Positions 28,286-39,863 of a stretch of DNA of 64,000 nucleotides are shown here, in pieces. Where the stretch lies: positions 19,027,222 to 19,091,221 of the forward strand of contig CM055092.1 of the NCBI GenBank assembly GCA_029204225.1. Reading direction: 5' to 3'. This stretch comes from Diphasiastrum complanatum (lineage: Eukaryota; Streptophyta; Lycopodiopsida; Lycopodiales; Lycopodiaceae). Made by a program: the position numbers and the translations under genes. The stretch's first letter is position 1, and each line of letters starts with the position of its first letter. The notes below the pieces were generated by a model. That model did not search any database. It was not told the DNA's origin and saw nothing but the letters and a program-made list of their open reading frames with translations.

Positions 28286-28624
28286 CCAGGTCCAATTCTA
28301 GGGTCTTGACCCTAAGGAAGCAAATATTTCAAACTTGTCAAAAGGAGAAGATTCTCACACTTTTATCTTAAGAATTAAGGGTTTGAATGATGATACAACA
28401 TAGATCAAGGCAATAAGGATGTCGAACTGCTAATATTTTAGAAAGCTTTGTCATTCTAAAGAATTTGCAAAGTGTCAAAGACTTGCAATAGGTCTTCGTG
28501 GCAAGGGATGAAGTGTTTAATGTGTTTTTTAGATTCAAGAATGCAATGGAATATCAATTCAATACTAGGATCAAATGCTTGAGGATGTGAGTACATCTCA
28601 ACCAAGTTCAAAGATTTTTGTGGA

Positions 28625-29135
28625 GCCAGTGGAATCAAGAGGGAGCCTTCAAGACCAAGGACACCACAATAAAATGGAGTGGCTTGTGAGGGAGACAAAG
28701 CCATGAGGTTGAATGATAATATTCCTAAATCTTTTTGTGGTGAAACCTTGATATGTGCTAATTTTCTTTGCAATAGGTGGCCAAATGGACCATTGGATGG
28801 TAAGACTCCTTATGAGGTTCTTTTTTGTAAGAGGTCGAGTGTCAAATATTTAGAATATTTGGTTGTAGTTGCTATGTCAACATAACTCTTGATGGCAGGA
28901 CTAAAGAACATCCTTCATCCAAGAAGGGCATTTCTGTTGGCTATAGTGAAGTAAGTAAAGCTTTCAAATTTTACATTCCTTCTACAAGAAAGGTGGTCAC
29001 AAGTAGGGACATTATATTTGATGAAGAACATGTGCCAAAGCTTGATGTTGATGATGTCGTTCCTAACATTCTTAATGGTGACCCTTCTTCAAGTCAAAAT
29101 TCAAGAAGGACATCAAGGCAAAGGGCAAGAGTTTA
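28625..29135 (+). pseudogene. copia integrase C-terminal fragment
   Basis: The frame reads A-M-R-L-N-D-N-I, then L-C-N-R-W-P, then T-P-Y-E-V-L-F (integrase C-terminal region). After a frameshift near 28,850 it continues G-C-S-C-Y-V-N-I-T-L-D and V-G-Y-S-E-V-S-K-A-F, ending at a TAA near 29,135. It resembles the minus-strand element at 48.87-49.65 kb. RT and RNase H are missing. Confidence 0.78.
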
Positions 29136-30604
29136 ATTATGTTTGATATGTGCCTATACATGGTATAGGGATTCTAGATTGATTATTTGGATTTCTAGAA
29201 TATCGGATAATGTAGTTAAGGATTTTCTAGAAAAAGAGTTGGTGGTATGGGACATCAGTAATTTTGGAAAAAAAATTCTAGGACTGTAAAGATCTGATTA
29301 TCAATGGTAATCTTAGCACCTATTCGCGACATGAAAAAAAAAACCATTGATTAAATGTTGGGGTATTTTGTGAAATTTTGAGGCTTAATCCAAATCCCAA
29401 TGTGGGTATCTCATAATTTACAGAATCAAGAACCCTTAAAGATATTTCTCATTTTTTTAAGAGTCCTTACTTCTTTAAAATTTTTCTCAAATATTGGACA
29501 TCAGACTAAATCCAACGTGAAGATATATTCCTCTTGAAGGACCGCTATCATGTGAATTACTACTTGTAGATAAGACTTGAAAATTTTAAATAAATTATTG
29601 GATCATTTGTATTTTCAATTTTTTAAAATCTAGATTATCTCTTATGCATAGATAGATCTCAGATGGATGATGTTTACTGTCAGTTGTGTTGAAAATGTCC
29701 AAAAGAAAAGTCCTATGTATAATAGAGTGAATCCTTTTGTGGAAGGCACTTATTTTTGACTTCAGATATTTTCATGTGTCATCTCTCTAGCTAATTTTCA
29801 TAAGAAATTCAAAATTTTTATTAAAAAAGAGAGGTGAACTGATGAGTAAATTCTATCATAGGATCTATCAGTTGCGCAACTTTTGGATAACAGAAGTTCT
29901 CTAGGAATTGTATGGAACAATTTGGAACTACAAGTGGTTTGAAATTTGAAATTATTATAAGTAGTACATATTATTAATCAAAAGTTACTCCCGGTTTTGT
30001 GTGGGATAGAAGTGAATTTGATCATGAAATGTCTATATTGAATCAACCTAATCTTAGTTGGAGTACTAGGATCAATGATGAGTTGATTGAGTGGAAGAAA
30101 TTTTAGGGTAAGATGTAAGTTGGATTGAAAAACTCGTGAGAGCGGATGTGACTCATGAGAAATAGAATTCTTTAGTAATTGAGTTACAAAGTTCTCAAAG
30201 AGGTATGTTAGTCACGTATGCGGATTTTGGAGGAATCTGCCAGATAAGCACATATGTATATGTACTGGGTCATAGTGAGATTGTTCTCATATGTGCACAA
30301 TTAACCTTGTATGGATCTACTATGTCTTCCTAGTTACTAGATTTATTTGGTGCACTTAACCTAGTCGGTGAACATAGACACATGATTAAGTATTGTGTTT
30401 GACAGTTACTTGCAGGGTTATTAATAGATCTTGTTATGGAAAATCTATTAGTTAACTTAAAAAGTGATTTGATAAGGATCTAAATGTGGTGTTGTACATG
30501 TACAATTAAGATCTACACCTAGACATTTAAGATTTCTGAATCATTGAAGCTAACTTGAGTGATTGGATTACTCTTGTGAATAGTTAATTGGTGAGACAAA
30601 CAAC
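29136..30604. other. no gene recognised
   Basis: AT-rich, many stops in all frames. It lies directly 5' of the CACTA transposase relic and may be that element's lost N-terminal or subterminal part, but I see no motif. Confidence 0.4.
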
Positions 30605-32342
30605 GTGAAGAGAATTCACCAAAATTTGTTTATATATGTTGCTTATAAGACTCATTTTCCAGTAATTCCACGATTGCAACATTTATTTCGTTGTAAATCT
30701 CTTGCACAACTTATGGACTGGCATGCACACCATACCTCTACAGATGGGATGATGAGGGTTTTTTCAGATTCACCTGCATGGAAACACATCAACAAAGAGT
30801 ATCCAAGCTTTGCCAATGAGTCAAGAAATGCGAGATTTGGTCTTGCAACAGATGGTGTGAACCCCTTTGGTGTACGAGCAACTACGTGGTCCATTTGGCC
30901 TGTTTGCTTGGTAAATTATAATATTCCTCCTTGGTTGAGTACAAAAAAGGGACACATTATGTTGGCACTTCTAATTCCTTGCCAACGCAAGGTTAAGAAC
31001 ATGGATGTGTATCTTGAGCCGCTTATTGACGAGTTGGAAGATTTGTGGAAGGGGATAAAAGCATATGACATTTCGCGCCCCTTACATGAAAGGGAGTTTA
31101 CACTACATGCCATTGTAATGTGGACAATGCATGACTATCCAGGATTAGGTGAATGCTTAGGTAATCATTCAAACAATGTCTATCTTGTGTACATAGAAGT
31201 TTGTTTACAGTTACATACAACTAGTAATTCTTGACATTTACATGATATACTACAATGGATATAGTTATTCTTTGACATATACTTTTTGTAATAGTGATTG
31301 ATAGTATCCATTTGTTGGGCAGGCTTTCAAACGGCTGGAAAAAATGCTTGTCTTTTGTGCAGGCCAAATCTTGTGGGAAGATACTCTTTTAGTCTCAAAA
31401 AAGTGGTTCATGAAAATCATCGTAAATACTTGCATGAAGGCCATCCATTCAGAGACACTCATATAAGAGGTTTTGGAGGAAGAGTTGAGAGAGAGATGTC
31501 TCCAAAGAGGATGTACATGAAAGATTGGCGAATACTATGGGAGGAATCTCAAAAGCAAAGCCAATCGATGGTATGAAAAGATTATCTATATTTCATCGTT
31601 TGGAATATTGGAATAACCTTTTGATTGATCACGATTGTGGTGTAATAGCATCTTTCCAACAAGAAAGTCAAAGCAGTGCACAAGATCGCAATCCCATCTC
31701 AAGAAATATAGAATGCGTAGGAACTATACAAAATATTTATGATGTGTCATTTGGTGAAAGTGGACACTATTTTTTATTTGATGTGAAGTGGTTCAAGGTA
31801 GTTTGTAGAGGGCCAAATGCAATCGTAAAATCGAATCCAAGTGGATTTTTTGTGATTGATTTATCAAAAACATTGAGCATGGAGTCCTTTGACACATTGG
31901 TGTTGCCTCGTCACTGTGAGCAGGTGCACATGCTATGCTATAATGTTTTTCATTTTATTGCAAGTGACTTCAGTATTTGAGTTTTTGATATGTTCTAAAA
32001 TAGTGATATTTGCAGGTGTTTTTTCAACCAGATCGACTAAACAAGATATGGTGGTTTGTAGCTCAAGTTGAAACACGTTCACGACAAGTATTTGAGGGTG
32101 CAAATGTTGAGAATGAAATGGAAAACCTTCATTTTAACTATGAGATTGAGCTACATAGAGATGTAATAAATCGTCAAACCACACTTGAAGCACCCACTTC
32201 CATAGATGTTGAGAATAGAAATTCTAATAGTCAGGATGATGAAATAATTTTTGAAAGTGAGAGTGATGATGAAAATCATCTAAGAGGAGATGAATTGCAA
32301 GATGTTGTCGCTAATGAAATTGATTCTTGTAATTCTGAATAA
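30605..32342 (+). pseudogene. CACTA (En/Spm) TNP2-type transposase relic with two recognisable introns
   Basis: Transposase_21-family sequence. Segment 30605-31160 carries F-P-V-I-P-R-L-Q-H-L-F, then M-D-W-H-A, then D-S-P-A-W-K-H, then G-L-A-T-D-G-V-N-P-F-G, then S-I-W-P-V and N-I-P-P-W-L. An intron (31161-31322, GT...AG) removes cleanly to join C-L-G to F-Q-T-A-G-K-N-A-C-L-L-C. Exon 2 continues to the I-F-H-R-L-E-Y-W block, with a stop at 31574-31576 and a frame change. About 500 codons expected in the family between that block and the DUF4216-like tail (V-G-T-I-Q-N-I-Y-D-V; F-D-V-K-W-F-K-V) are missing. A second intron (31924-32015) joins C-E-Q to V-F-F-Q-P-D. The tail ends in acidic residues at 32342. 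The N-terminal domain is absent. No CACTA terminal inverted repeats were found. Non-functional. Confidence 0.85.
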
Positions 32343-32609
32343 AAATTGATTATTGCAATTCTGAATGAAATTGATTCTTGCAATGCTTTCAAATGATTGT
32401 TATTTAGCCAAAATAGAGTCTCATCTATGGTCAAGTAAGTGAAAAGAATAGACATAGTTTGACTTCAATCCCATTTTTTTGGAGATAATGTCGGTGAAGA
32501 TAGATGTACGGTTTCATGTTCCAAGAAAATTCTCATTTTTTAACAAATGTTGCAAAGGCAGTAAATCACTAAAAGCATGTGAGTTAATGAAATCACCACC
32601 ACAAACTAT

Positions 32610-32800
32610 GACAAAATCAAGTGTCTCATCATAGTCAATCCCCTTGAATTGAGCATATCCCTTGGCAACTAGTCTTGTTTTATAATTGTTCGCACTACCA
32701 TCTTGATTAAGCTTGATCTTAAAGACCCATTTGCAAACAGTAACATTTTGTATCTTTGATGGAGGATCAATAATTTTACAAGTATCTCAAACAATGCATC
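32610..32800 (-). pseudogene. copia reverse transcriptase N-terminal fragment
   Basis: The minus strand reads V-C-K-W-V-F-K-I-K-L-N-Q-D-G-S, then Y-K-T-R-L-V-A-K-G-Y-A-Q, then G-I-D-Y-D-E-T, the start of copia RT. Similarity ends abruptly after the D-E-T motif. Confidence 0.8.
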
Positions 32801-32939
32801 ATACACTCACCTCACTTTTCATTACATCAAATCACTCTTTTGTTGCTACAGTTTCATTCACACTTGAAAGAACATCATCAAACTTAAGGTAGTAATAAGG
32901 GCAATTAAAATTAAACAATCATCAACTTGTAATCACTTC

Positions 32940-33078
32940 TCTCTTCCTTGTATTTGAGCCTTGATGGTTGCATTTGGGCTCTGGTTATCCATCTGCAAGA
33001 CCAGGGGCTCATTCCCTGTTTCGCCCAATTCATCCAGGAACTGCCTTAGCCAGATTATCTCGTTGGCCATCTTTGTTG
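32940..33078 (-). pseudogene. copia RNase H fragment, downstream half of an element split by the 33-38.6 kb insertion
   Basis: The minus strand begins T-K-M-A-N-E-I-I-W-L-R-Q-F-L-D-E-L and continues to L-Q-M-D-N-Q-S. Its missing upstream half ends in ...E-V-E-Y-V-A-E-A at 38581, the other side of the inserted retrotransposon; together they are the usual A-E-Y-V-A...W-L-R segment of RNase H. Confidence 0.8.
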
Positions 33079-33898
33079 TGTGAAAAATGCAAAAATAAGC
33101 TTGGTAGAGGCCAAAAATCTTGTATATAGGATAGACACACATGTGTGGAGCCTGTTCGCACGTGTAAAACAAGTGTACTTTTCATGTACCATAATCATAT
33201 ATGTTGTACATATGATTTAATTCAAGTTCTAGTGGCTAAAATGGCCAAAAACTAGTTTTCTAGAGATATGACACATGGCACCAATCTAATGATTGCATGA
33301 GCCAAATATTTTGAATAGGTGTCACATCCCATGTGTAGAGGACAACTCACACGTGGAAATAGCTGAAGTAGGCAAGTTTTTGCTTCTAGAAAATTTCCAT
33401 GAAGATCTCCATATAGTAGGAAAATAGACAAAAAATGCCCAAAATGGAAAGTTTTGATCCAAGTGTCAAAGTGCATGATGGTGACAAGGCATCCTCACAC
33501 ATGTGAGATCTGATGCATGATCTGTACCTCAAGCTCCAAACGTGTATATATAGAGGCTTATTTGGCCATAATCAATGTGAGACACCAATCTTGGTTTTGG
33601 AAGCAATTTTGAATGATTCTCTCCACTTGTCTACATTTGTTTTGATTGTTTTGAGGTTCTATCAATGTGTACTTGATTTTCAGGTTGGATTCCATACTCA
33701 GACAGTGTTTCACATGTGTGAAACCAGAAAGTACACCTACCTTAAATTAATGATTGTTCTTGTTAGGATTTTGTGTCTAGAATTGATCTAGATTGATCTT
33801 AATCTCAAGTAGATTGATAGATCAAGTAATCTGACAACCAATCCCTCTTAAATATCAGATTAGGGTCCACTCTTGGTCCTTTTTGCACTTTTTGCACA
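33079..33898 (+). repeat. 5' LTR (820 bp)
   Basis: Matches 37755-38580 end to end with scattered substitutions and small indels. Contains TATATATA at 33545-33552 and five palindromic CACRTGTG-type motifs. Confidence 0.93.
33545..33552 (+). promoter_or_regulatory. LTR TATA box
   Basis: TATATATA about 467 bases into the LTR, conserved in the 3' LTR at 38223-38230; a plausible start of the retrotransposon transcript. Confidence 0.6.
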
Positions 33899-33911
33899 TG
33901 GTATCAGAGCC
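33899..33911 (+). other. primer-binding site (initiator tRNA-Met)
   Basis: TGGTATCAGAGCC directly after the LTR end TTTGCACA. Confidence 0.92.
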
Positions 33912-34502
33912 TAGTACAAGAGATTTTGTTGAAATTGATAGGGTTAATCCAAATCAAAGCCAAAATTAGTAGTTTCTTGGAAACTAGTCAAATTTTGTGT
34001 AGCGAGTTGGATTTGATAGCTATCCTCAAATTTTTTGGTCCAGATCTTGTTGTGGGCTGTAGGAACTCTTTTCACACGTGTGATGCCATAGAGCTCCGAT
34101 TTTGACTGAGAAATTTCAAAAATTTGTAGAATTTGACTCACATACCCAATTTGAATGATTTTTGTTGCAAAATCAAGCATTTTCTATAGTTAATCTAATC
34201 CCTTGATTAGTTCTTGGATTAGATCAGCCAAAAAAAATCAAAATTGAAGCTTGAATTAGGTGCACTAATTGATCTTCTCTGATTTTTTCAGTGTATGTTG
34301 AGGTTGAAGAGAGAAATTGCTAAAAATCATAGATTAAGGAGTGATTTTGCAAGTTTGAGACTAGAATCTAAATTTCCATCATTCTAGATTGGTTCATAAG
34401 TGATAGGATTGAGTCTATAAGCTTTCTAAATTGCTAGAAGACTTTAGGTTCATATCTCTTAGAGAAACCATAAGAGTTTGTAGTGCTTTTTCACATTCAA
34501 AA

Positions 34503-37500
34503 ATGGCATCAATGGGTGGTTTTTTGCTTGAAGCTAGTGAAAGACTTACATCCACTAATTATGCTACTTGGATAGTTCGAATGGAGTCTTTGGTTGTACT
34601 TCATGATCTTTATGACATAGTACTTGAGGGGGATCCAAGAACACTTCAAGGATACTCATGCTTAGGAATCAAATCCTTCAAAGCATGAAAGGAAGTAGTG
34701 AAAGTGCCCAAAATTATGTCTTTAGGAGCAAATCTTTGAATAAGGAGTTGTCTTCTATAGATGATAAAATCAAAGATGATGAATTAGTTCAAATCATATC
34801 AAGAGATGATTATTCCAATCTTGTTCAAAACTTTGCTATTCAAGATTCACTTCCTAGTATTGAAAAACTTCAAAATGTGCTTGTTAGTGAGGAGAGTAGA
34901 ATGTTTCATATCAAAAGTAGGATGAGTTCCTTATCTTTGAATGATGGTGATGAAAAAGCTAACTTTTCTTTGAAAGGCAAGAAGAAGAAGTTTCCATCCA
35001 AGAAGACTCAAGACATGGAGATGGAGAACAAAGATGGAGCATCAAGTTCCAAAGGCAAGAGCAAGAAGGACAAGAAGAAGCTAAAATGTTTCTTTTGTGG
35101 AAAAAAGGGACATTTTGCATCCGAGTGCTACAAGAAGAAGAATGCCCAAGAGAAGGACAATTAAAGCAATCTTGTGCTTGAGGAGGAGGAAGAAGGCAAT
35201 CTATCTTTGATGGTATCCTCACCACAAACATCTAATCAAGACACTTGGTGGATTGATAGTGGGGCAAGCTCTCACATGACTCACCAAAAAGACTACTTTT
35301 CTAATCTACTTTCTTACAATAGTTCTAAGAGATTTATCTTCACTGCAAGTGATCAAGAATGTGAGATTGTAGGTGTTGGATCCATTCCTTTATGTCTAGG
35401 ATCATCTAAAAAAGTAGATCTAGACAATGTTCTTTATGTACCTTCAATTGCAAAGAACTTGTTGATTGTAGAATGACTTATGGATAGTGGATTAGATGTA
35501 CATTTCAAGCATGGAGCATGTTCTATCTTGAAAAATGAAAAATGTATTGCTAGTGGTTTCAAGCAAGGGACGTTATTCAAATTGGATTCTAATGTGATGG
35601 TTGGAAGTGTGAACATGGCAAGGGAGGAGATCACTCAAGTGGAATTATGGCACAAAAGGTTAGGCCATCCTAACTACAAAGCTATGGAGACCATGGTGAC
35701 AAAGGAGCTAGCAAGAGGACTAAGGACTTATACCATATGAAGTATTGTTTGGCAAAAAGCCAAATCTTAGTGATTTGAAAGCTTTTGGATGTAATTGTTA
35801 TGTACATATTCCTTTAGAAACAAGGAAAAAGAAAGATGCCACTTCTTTTAAAGGCATCTTTCTTGGTTATAGTGAAAGTAAGAAAGCTTATAGGATATAT
35901 GATCCTATTACAAAAAAAGTTGTTGCTAGTAGAGATGTACTTTCTGATGAATCTCTCCAAGCCAAAGGAAAGGTGACTCCCAACAACACTCAACTTGTCA
36001 AAGATCATGCTATAGCCGAGGAGGAGCTTCATGAAGATGAAGACCAAGTGGAACCTACTCCAAGTCCAAGGGTGCCAAGAAGATCAACAAGGACAAGGAT
36101 TGAGCCATCAAGGCTCACTTATAGTGACAAAGGGGAGCAAAGGGAAGATTCTCAACTACTCAACTCTTATACTTTCTTGACTACTATGATAGAAGAACCA
36201 ACTAGTTTTGAGGAAGCAAATAAGTCTCAATATTGGAGGAAAGCTATGCAAGTAGAGTTTGATGCATTAATGGAAAATCAAACTTGGAAACTTGTTGATT
36301 GACCTTATGGAAAGAAGCCTCTTACTTGTAAATGGATATATAGATTGAAATATAATCAAGATGGTTCCATTCATAAGTACAAATCTAGACTTGTAGCAAA
36401 AGGTTTGTTGCAAGTCAAAGGCATAGATTATGATGAAACCTTTGCACCTGTTGCAAAGCTTGTGGCCATTAGATTAAACATATGTCTTGCAAATTCTTTC
36501 AAATGGGAGCTCTTCCAACTTGATGTGACAAATGCTTTCTTGAATGGATTCTTGAAAGAGGAAATCTACATGTGCCAACCCGAGGGCTTCATCAAAGATG
36601 GAGAAGAAGACAAGGTGTGTCTCTTGAAGAAGAGTCTTTATGGACCCAAGCAAGCACCAAGAGCATGGTACTCTAGGTTGCATTCCTATCTTATTTCCAT
36701 TGGATTTGTTGTAAGTTATTATGAACCATCATTGTACTACAAATGTAGTGATGGAAAGATCATTATCTTAGTTTTATATGTTGATGACGTTATACTCACA
36801 GGAAATGATCTAGATGGCATCAAGAATGTAAAAGTTTCATTGTCTAGTGAATTTAAGATGATAGATCTAGGACTTCTTAAAGTTATACTTGGAATAGAAG
36901 TCACTAGAAGTAATGATTTTACCTTCATATTTCAATCTAAGTATGCTAGATCAATCTTAGCAAGATTTGGCATGATTGATTGTAAAGGAGTTGAAACTCC
37001 TATCGAACTAAGTGTAAAAGCTTTTAAGGAAAGTGATGAAGCATCCTTTGAGACATCACTACCTATAGAATGCTTATTGGTTCCTTGATATACTTAACCA
37101 TCACTAGCCTAGATCTTAGTTTTTGTGTTGGCAAGTTGAGTCAATACATGCAAAGTCCATTAATATGTCATTGGAAAAGAGCAAAAAAGGGTGTTAAGGT
37201 ACATCTCGGCTACAAAAGACTTTGGCATAGTTTATGAAAGGACTAATATTTGTTTGAGAGCATATTTAATATCAAGTTTTGCAGGTGACAAAATGGATAG
37301 AAGATCCATAAGTGCATTTGCTACATTCTTATGTGGAGGAGCTATATCTTGGCTTTCCAAAAAGCAAGATACCATCTCTCTTTCATCAACGAAATCCGAA
37401 TATAAAGCTATGACAACAACAACAAAGGAGATTCTTTGGCTTAAAAGGCTTTTGGAGGAGCTACATGTGATCAAGGATGAAGAAATTCCATGCATATATT

Positions 37501-37742
37501 GTGATAATCAAGCAACTCAACAACCTGCAAACAATCCAATCTTCCATGCTCGAAACAAGCACATCGAGATTGCACATCATTTCGTGAGGGAGAAACTGCA
37601 AGCAAAGGAGATCAAGCTTATTCATGTTTCATCATCAGATTGCATTGCTAATATACTCACCAAGGCATTTCCTAAAGATCCATTTATAAAAAGATTGGCT
37701 CTTGGAGTTATAGATAGATCTATGCTAGATTTACCAAGCTAG
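34503..37742 (+). pseudogene. copia gag-pol pseudogene of the 33-38.6 kb element
   Basis: Starts with ATG at 34503 and gag L-L-E-A-S-E-R-L-T-S-T-N-Y-A-T-W. A deletion near 34,640 removes about 70 gag codons and shifts frame. The CCHC knuckle C-F-F-C-G-K-K-G-H-F-A-S-E-C lies near 35,090. The protease W-W-I-D-S-G-A-S-S-H-M lies near 35,250. The GAG-pre-integrase ELWHKRLGHPN lies near 35,645. Almost the whole integrase core is deleted at about 35,725, where the frame jumps to the P-Y-E-V-L-F integrase tail. RT follows, with F-L-N-G-F-L-K-E-E-I-Y-M and L-Y-V-D-D-V-I-L-T-G near 36,780. RNase H with S-S-T-K-S-E-Y-K-A-M and H-A-R-N-K-H-I-E-I-A-H-H ends at 37,742. Stops lie at 35,162, 35,474, 36,300 and 37,087. 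Close in sequence to the minus-strand element at 54-59.6 kb. Confidence 0.92.
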
Positions 37743-37748
37743 ATTTTT

Positions 37749-37754
37749 GAGGAG
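37749..37754 (+). other. polypurine tract
   Basis: GAGGAG directly before the 3' LTR start TGTGAAAAATGC. Confidence 0.7.
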
Positions 37755-38580
37755 TGTGAAAAATGCAAAAATAAGCTTGGTAGAGGCCAAAAATCTTGTA
37801 TATAGGATAGACACACATGTGTGGAGCCTGTTCTCACGTGTGAAACAAGTGTACTTTTCATGTACCATAATCATATATGTTGTACATATGATTTAATTCA
37901 AGTTCTAGTGGCTAAAATGGCCAAAAACTAGTTTTCTAGAGATATGACACATGGCACCAATCTAATGATTGCGTGAGCCAAATATTTTGAATAGGTGTCA
38001 CATCCCATGTGTAGAGGATAGCTCACATGTGTGGAAATAGCTGAAGTAGGTGAGTTTTTGCTTCTAGAAAATTTCCATGAAGATCACCATGTAGTAGGAA
38101 AATAGACCAAAAATGTCCAAAATGGAAAGTTTTGATCCAAGTGTCAAATTGCATGATGGTGACAAGGCATCCTCACACGTGTGAGATCTGATGCATGATC
38201 AGTAACTCGGGCTCCAAAAGTGTATATATAGAGAGAGGCTTATTTGGCCATAATCAATGTGAGACACCAATCTTGGTTTTGGAAGCAATTTTGAGTGATT
38301 CTCTCCATTTGTCTACATTTGTTTTGATTGTTTTGAGGTTCTATCAATGTGTACTTGATTTTCAGGTTGGAGTCCCTAATCAGACAATGTTTCACATGTG
38401 TGAAACCAGACAATACACCTACCTTCAATTAATGATTGTTCTTGTTAGGATTTTGTGTCTAGAATTGATCTAGATTGATCTTAATCTCAAATAGATTGAT
38501 AGATCAAGTAATCTGACAACCAATCCCTCTTGAGGATCAAATTAGGATCTACTATTGGTCCTTTTTGTACTTTTTGCACA
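37755..38580 (+). repeat. 3' LTR (826 bp)
   Basis: Partner of 33079-33898, same termini, TATATATA at 38223-38230 and the same five CACRTGTG-type palindromes. Confidence 0.93.
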
Positions 38581-39437
38581 TGCTTCAGCAACATACTCTA
38601 CTTCGCAGAATGACTGAGCCACAATGGTCTACTTCTTGCTGACCCAGAGAACCGCCGCTCTTGATGCGATGGTGCATCCTCCTGAGACGCTTTTACAATC
38701 GTCCTTTTGGGATGCCCAGCTAGCATCACTATAAGAAAGCATCCTGAAACCTGCATCACGACAATAACACAATCCATAATCCCTCGTCAATTGAAGATAT
38801 TGCAAAATTCATTTTGCAATCTTCCAATGTGTCGAGCCTGGATTCGTGCAGAATTGGCTCATCCTGAACATTGCATAAGCGATGTTAGGACGTTTGTTGT
38901 CAGCAAGGTACATCAGCGAACCTATCAGCTTCTTGTAAGGTGTGAGTTGCATTTGTTTGTCTTTTGTCTTCCTCAGTCTTCGGACAATCATTGTTTGTCA
39001 GCACCATCCCTACGAGCATTGGAGTATTCGCTCCTTTGCAATTCAGCATCCCAAAATCCTCTGGGATTTTCTGGGTGTATTTGGACTGGTGAAGGTATAG
39101 CTTACCTCCATCGTAGTCCCTTTCAATTTGTAAGCCTAGGTAAGACCTGGCTTCTCCCAAATTCACGATCTTGAAATGTTTCAAGATGTCTTCTTTCACT
39201 TCGACAATCAACTGCTCACTCTTACAATGTATTAGAGTGTCGTCCACATATACAACCACAATGATGATCTGCCCATCTGTAACTCTGACATACACATTGG
39301 AATTAGCCATCAGTGGCTTGAGTTCTAATAATTTCAGGTCTTGATCTTTCTTCATGTACAACCTATCCCTGACAACGACGCCACTGTAGGGTCGAAGATC
39401 TCTATTCGTAGTAGTCCTCCCACCTGTCAACAAGGGT
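38581..39437 (-). pseudogene. copia RT/RNase H fragment, upstream half of the split older element
   Basis: The minus strand contains V-V-Y-V-D-D-T-L-I-H (RT catalytic YVDD near 39,245), I-V-N-L-G-E-A-R-S-Y-L-G-L-Q, L-N-C-K-G-A-N-T-P-M, then K-K-L-I-G-S-L-M-Y-L-A-D and the RNase H start, with frameshifts near 38,990 and several stops. It ends at the LTR boundary 38,580/38,581 and resumes at 33,078. Confidence 0.85.
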
Positions 39438-39691
39438 TAGAACACTGGATAGGTGCCTAACTATGTAAAGATGCAACTTTTAGATAGTTCTCTACTTTTT
39501 ACACTAACACTACCACCTTTAACAGTACCCCCACTAACTCTACTCCACTAAACTAGCATTCAACATGATTTGTAGTGAAAAAGAGAGGGAGAGGGAGAGA
39601 GTTAGATGGATAGAAGGAGCATAGAAGGTAGAGGAATAGAAGAATAGAGAGACTGCAGCTGCTCGATATTTCCCTACACAAGTGCTTGTTT
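39438..39691. other. no gene recognised
   Basis: Contains a purine-rich GAGAGGGAGAGGGAGAGAG stretch near 39,580. No domain seen. Confidence 0.4.
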
Positions 39692-39788
39692 GTTTTTGTG
39701 CAATCATGGAGGGTGAGGAGGATGGAGAAACATTGCGCCGGCGTAGATGATTTACCATCGTCCTCACCCTCCCTGATTGCACAAAAAC
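39692..39788. repeat. foldback: 34-bp inverted repeat, 29-base loop
   Basis: The left arm 39692-39725 and right arm 39755-39788 are reverse complements at 32 of 34 positions; the mismatches are at arm positions 16 and 29. The loop contains TGCGCCGGCGTAGATGATTT. The stem is long enough to be a small-RNA precursor-like hairpin or the paired ends of a tiny element. Confidence 0.9.
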
Positions 39789-39819
39789 ACTACAAATGAT
39801 TTGGACATTTTAAAAAAAA

Positions 39820-39863
39820 AGAGTGGGACCATCTGCGCTGACGTAAATGGTCTCCCAAACTCT
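39820..39863. repeat. second, weaker foldback with a related loop
   Basis: The core arms GGACCAT and ATGGTC enclose TGCGCTGACGTAA, similar to the loop of the foldback 70 bases upstream (17 of 23 aligned bases; most differences are transitions). The outer arms AGAGTGGG and CTCCCAAACTCT pair with a bulge. Confidence 0.6.

Larger units (their letters stand above)
33079..38580 (+). mobile_element. decayed copia retrotransposon with both LTRs, nested in older copia
   Basis: 5.5 kb: 5' LTR 33079-33898, PBS 33899-33911, broken gag-pol 34503-37742, PPT 37749-37754 and 3' LTR 37755-38580. Both LTRs begin TGTGAAAAATGC and end TTTTTGCACA. The element interrupts a minus-strand RNase H frame. Only TG is shared at the flanks, so no clean 5-bp duplication is visible. 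Two coding deletions (gag, integrase) and several stops make it defective. Confidence 0.9.

Noticed and set aside
33513-33791. Matching 92-codon ORFs at 33,513 and 38,195
   Set aside because: They are the same LTR segment read twice, not a gene family.
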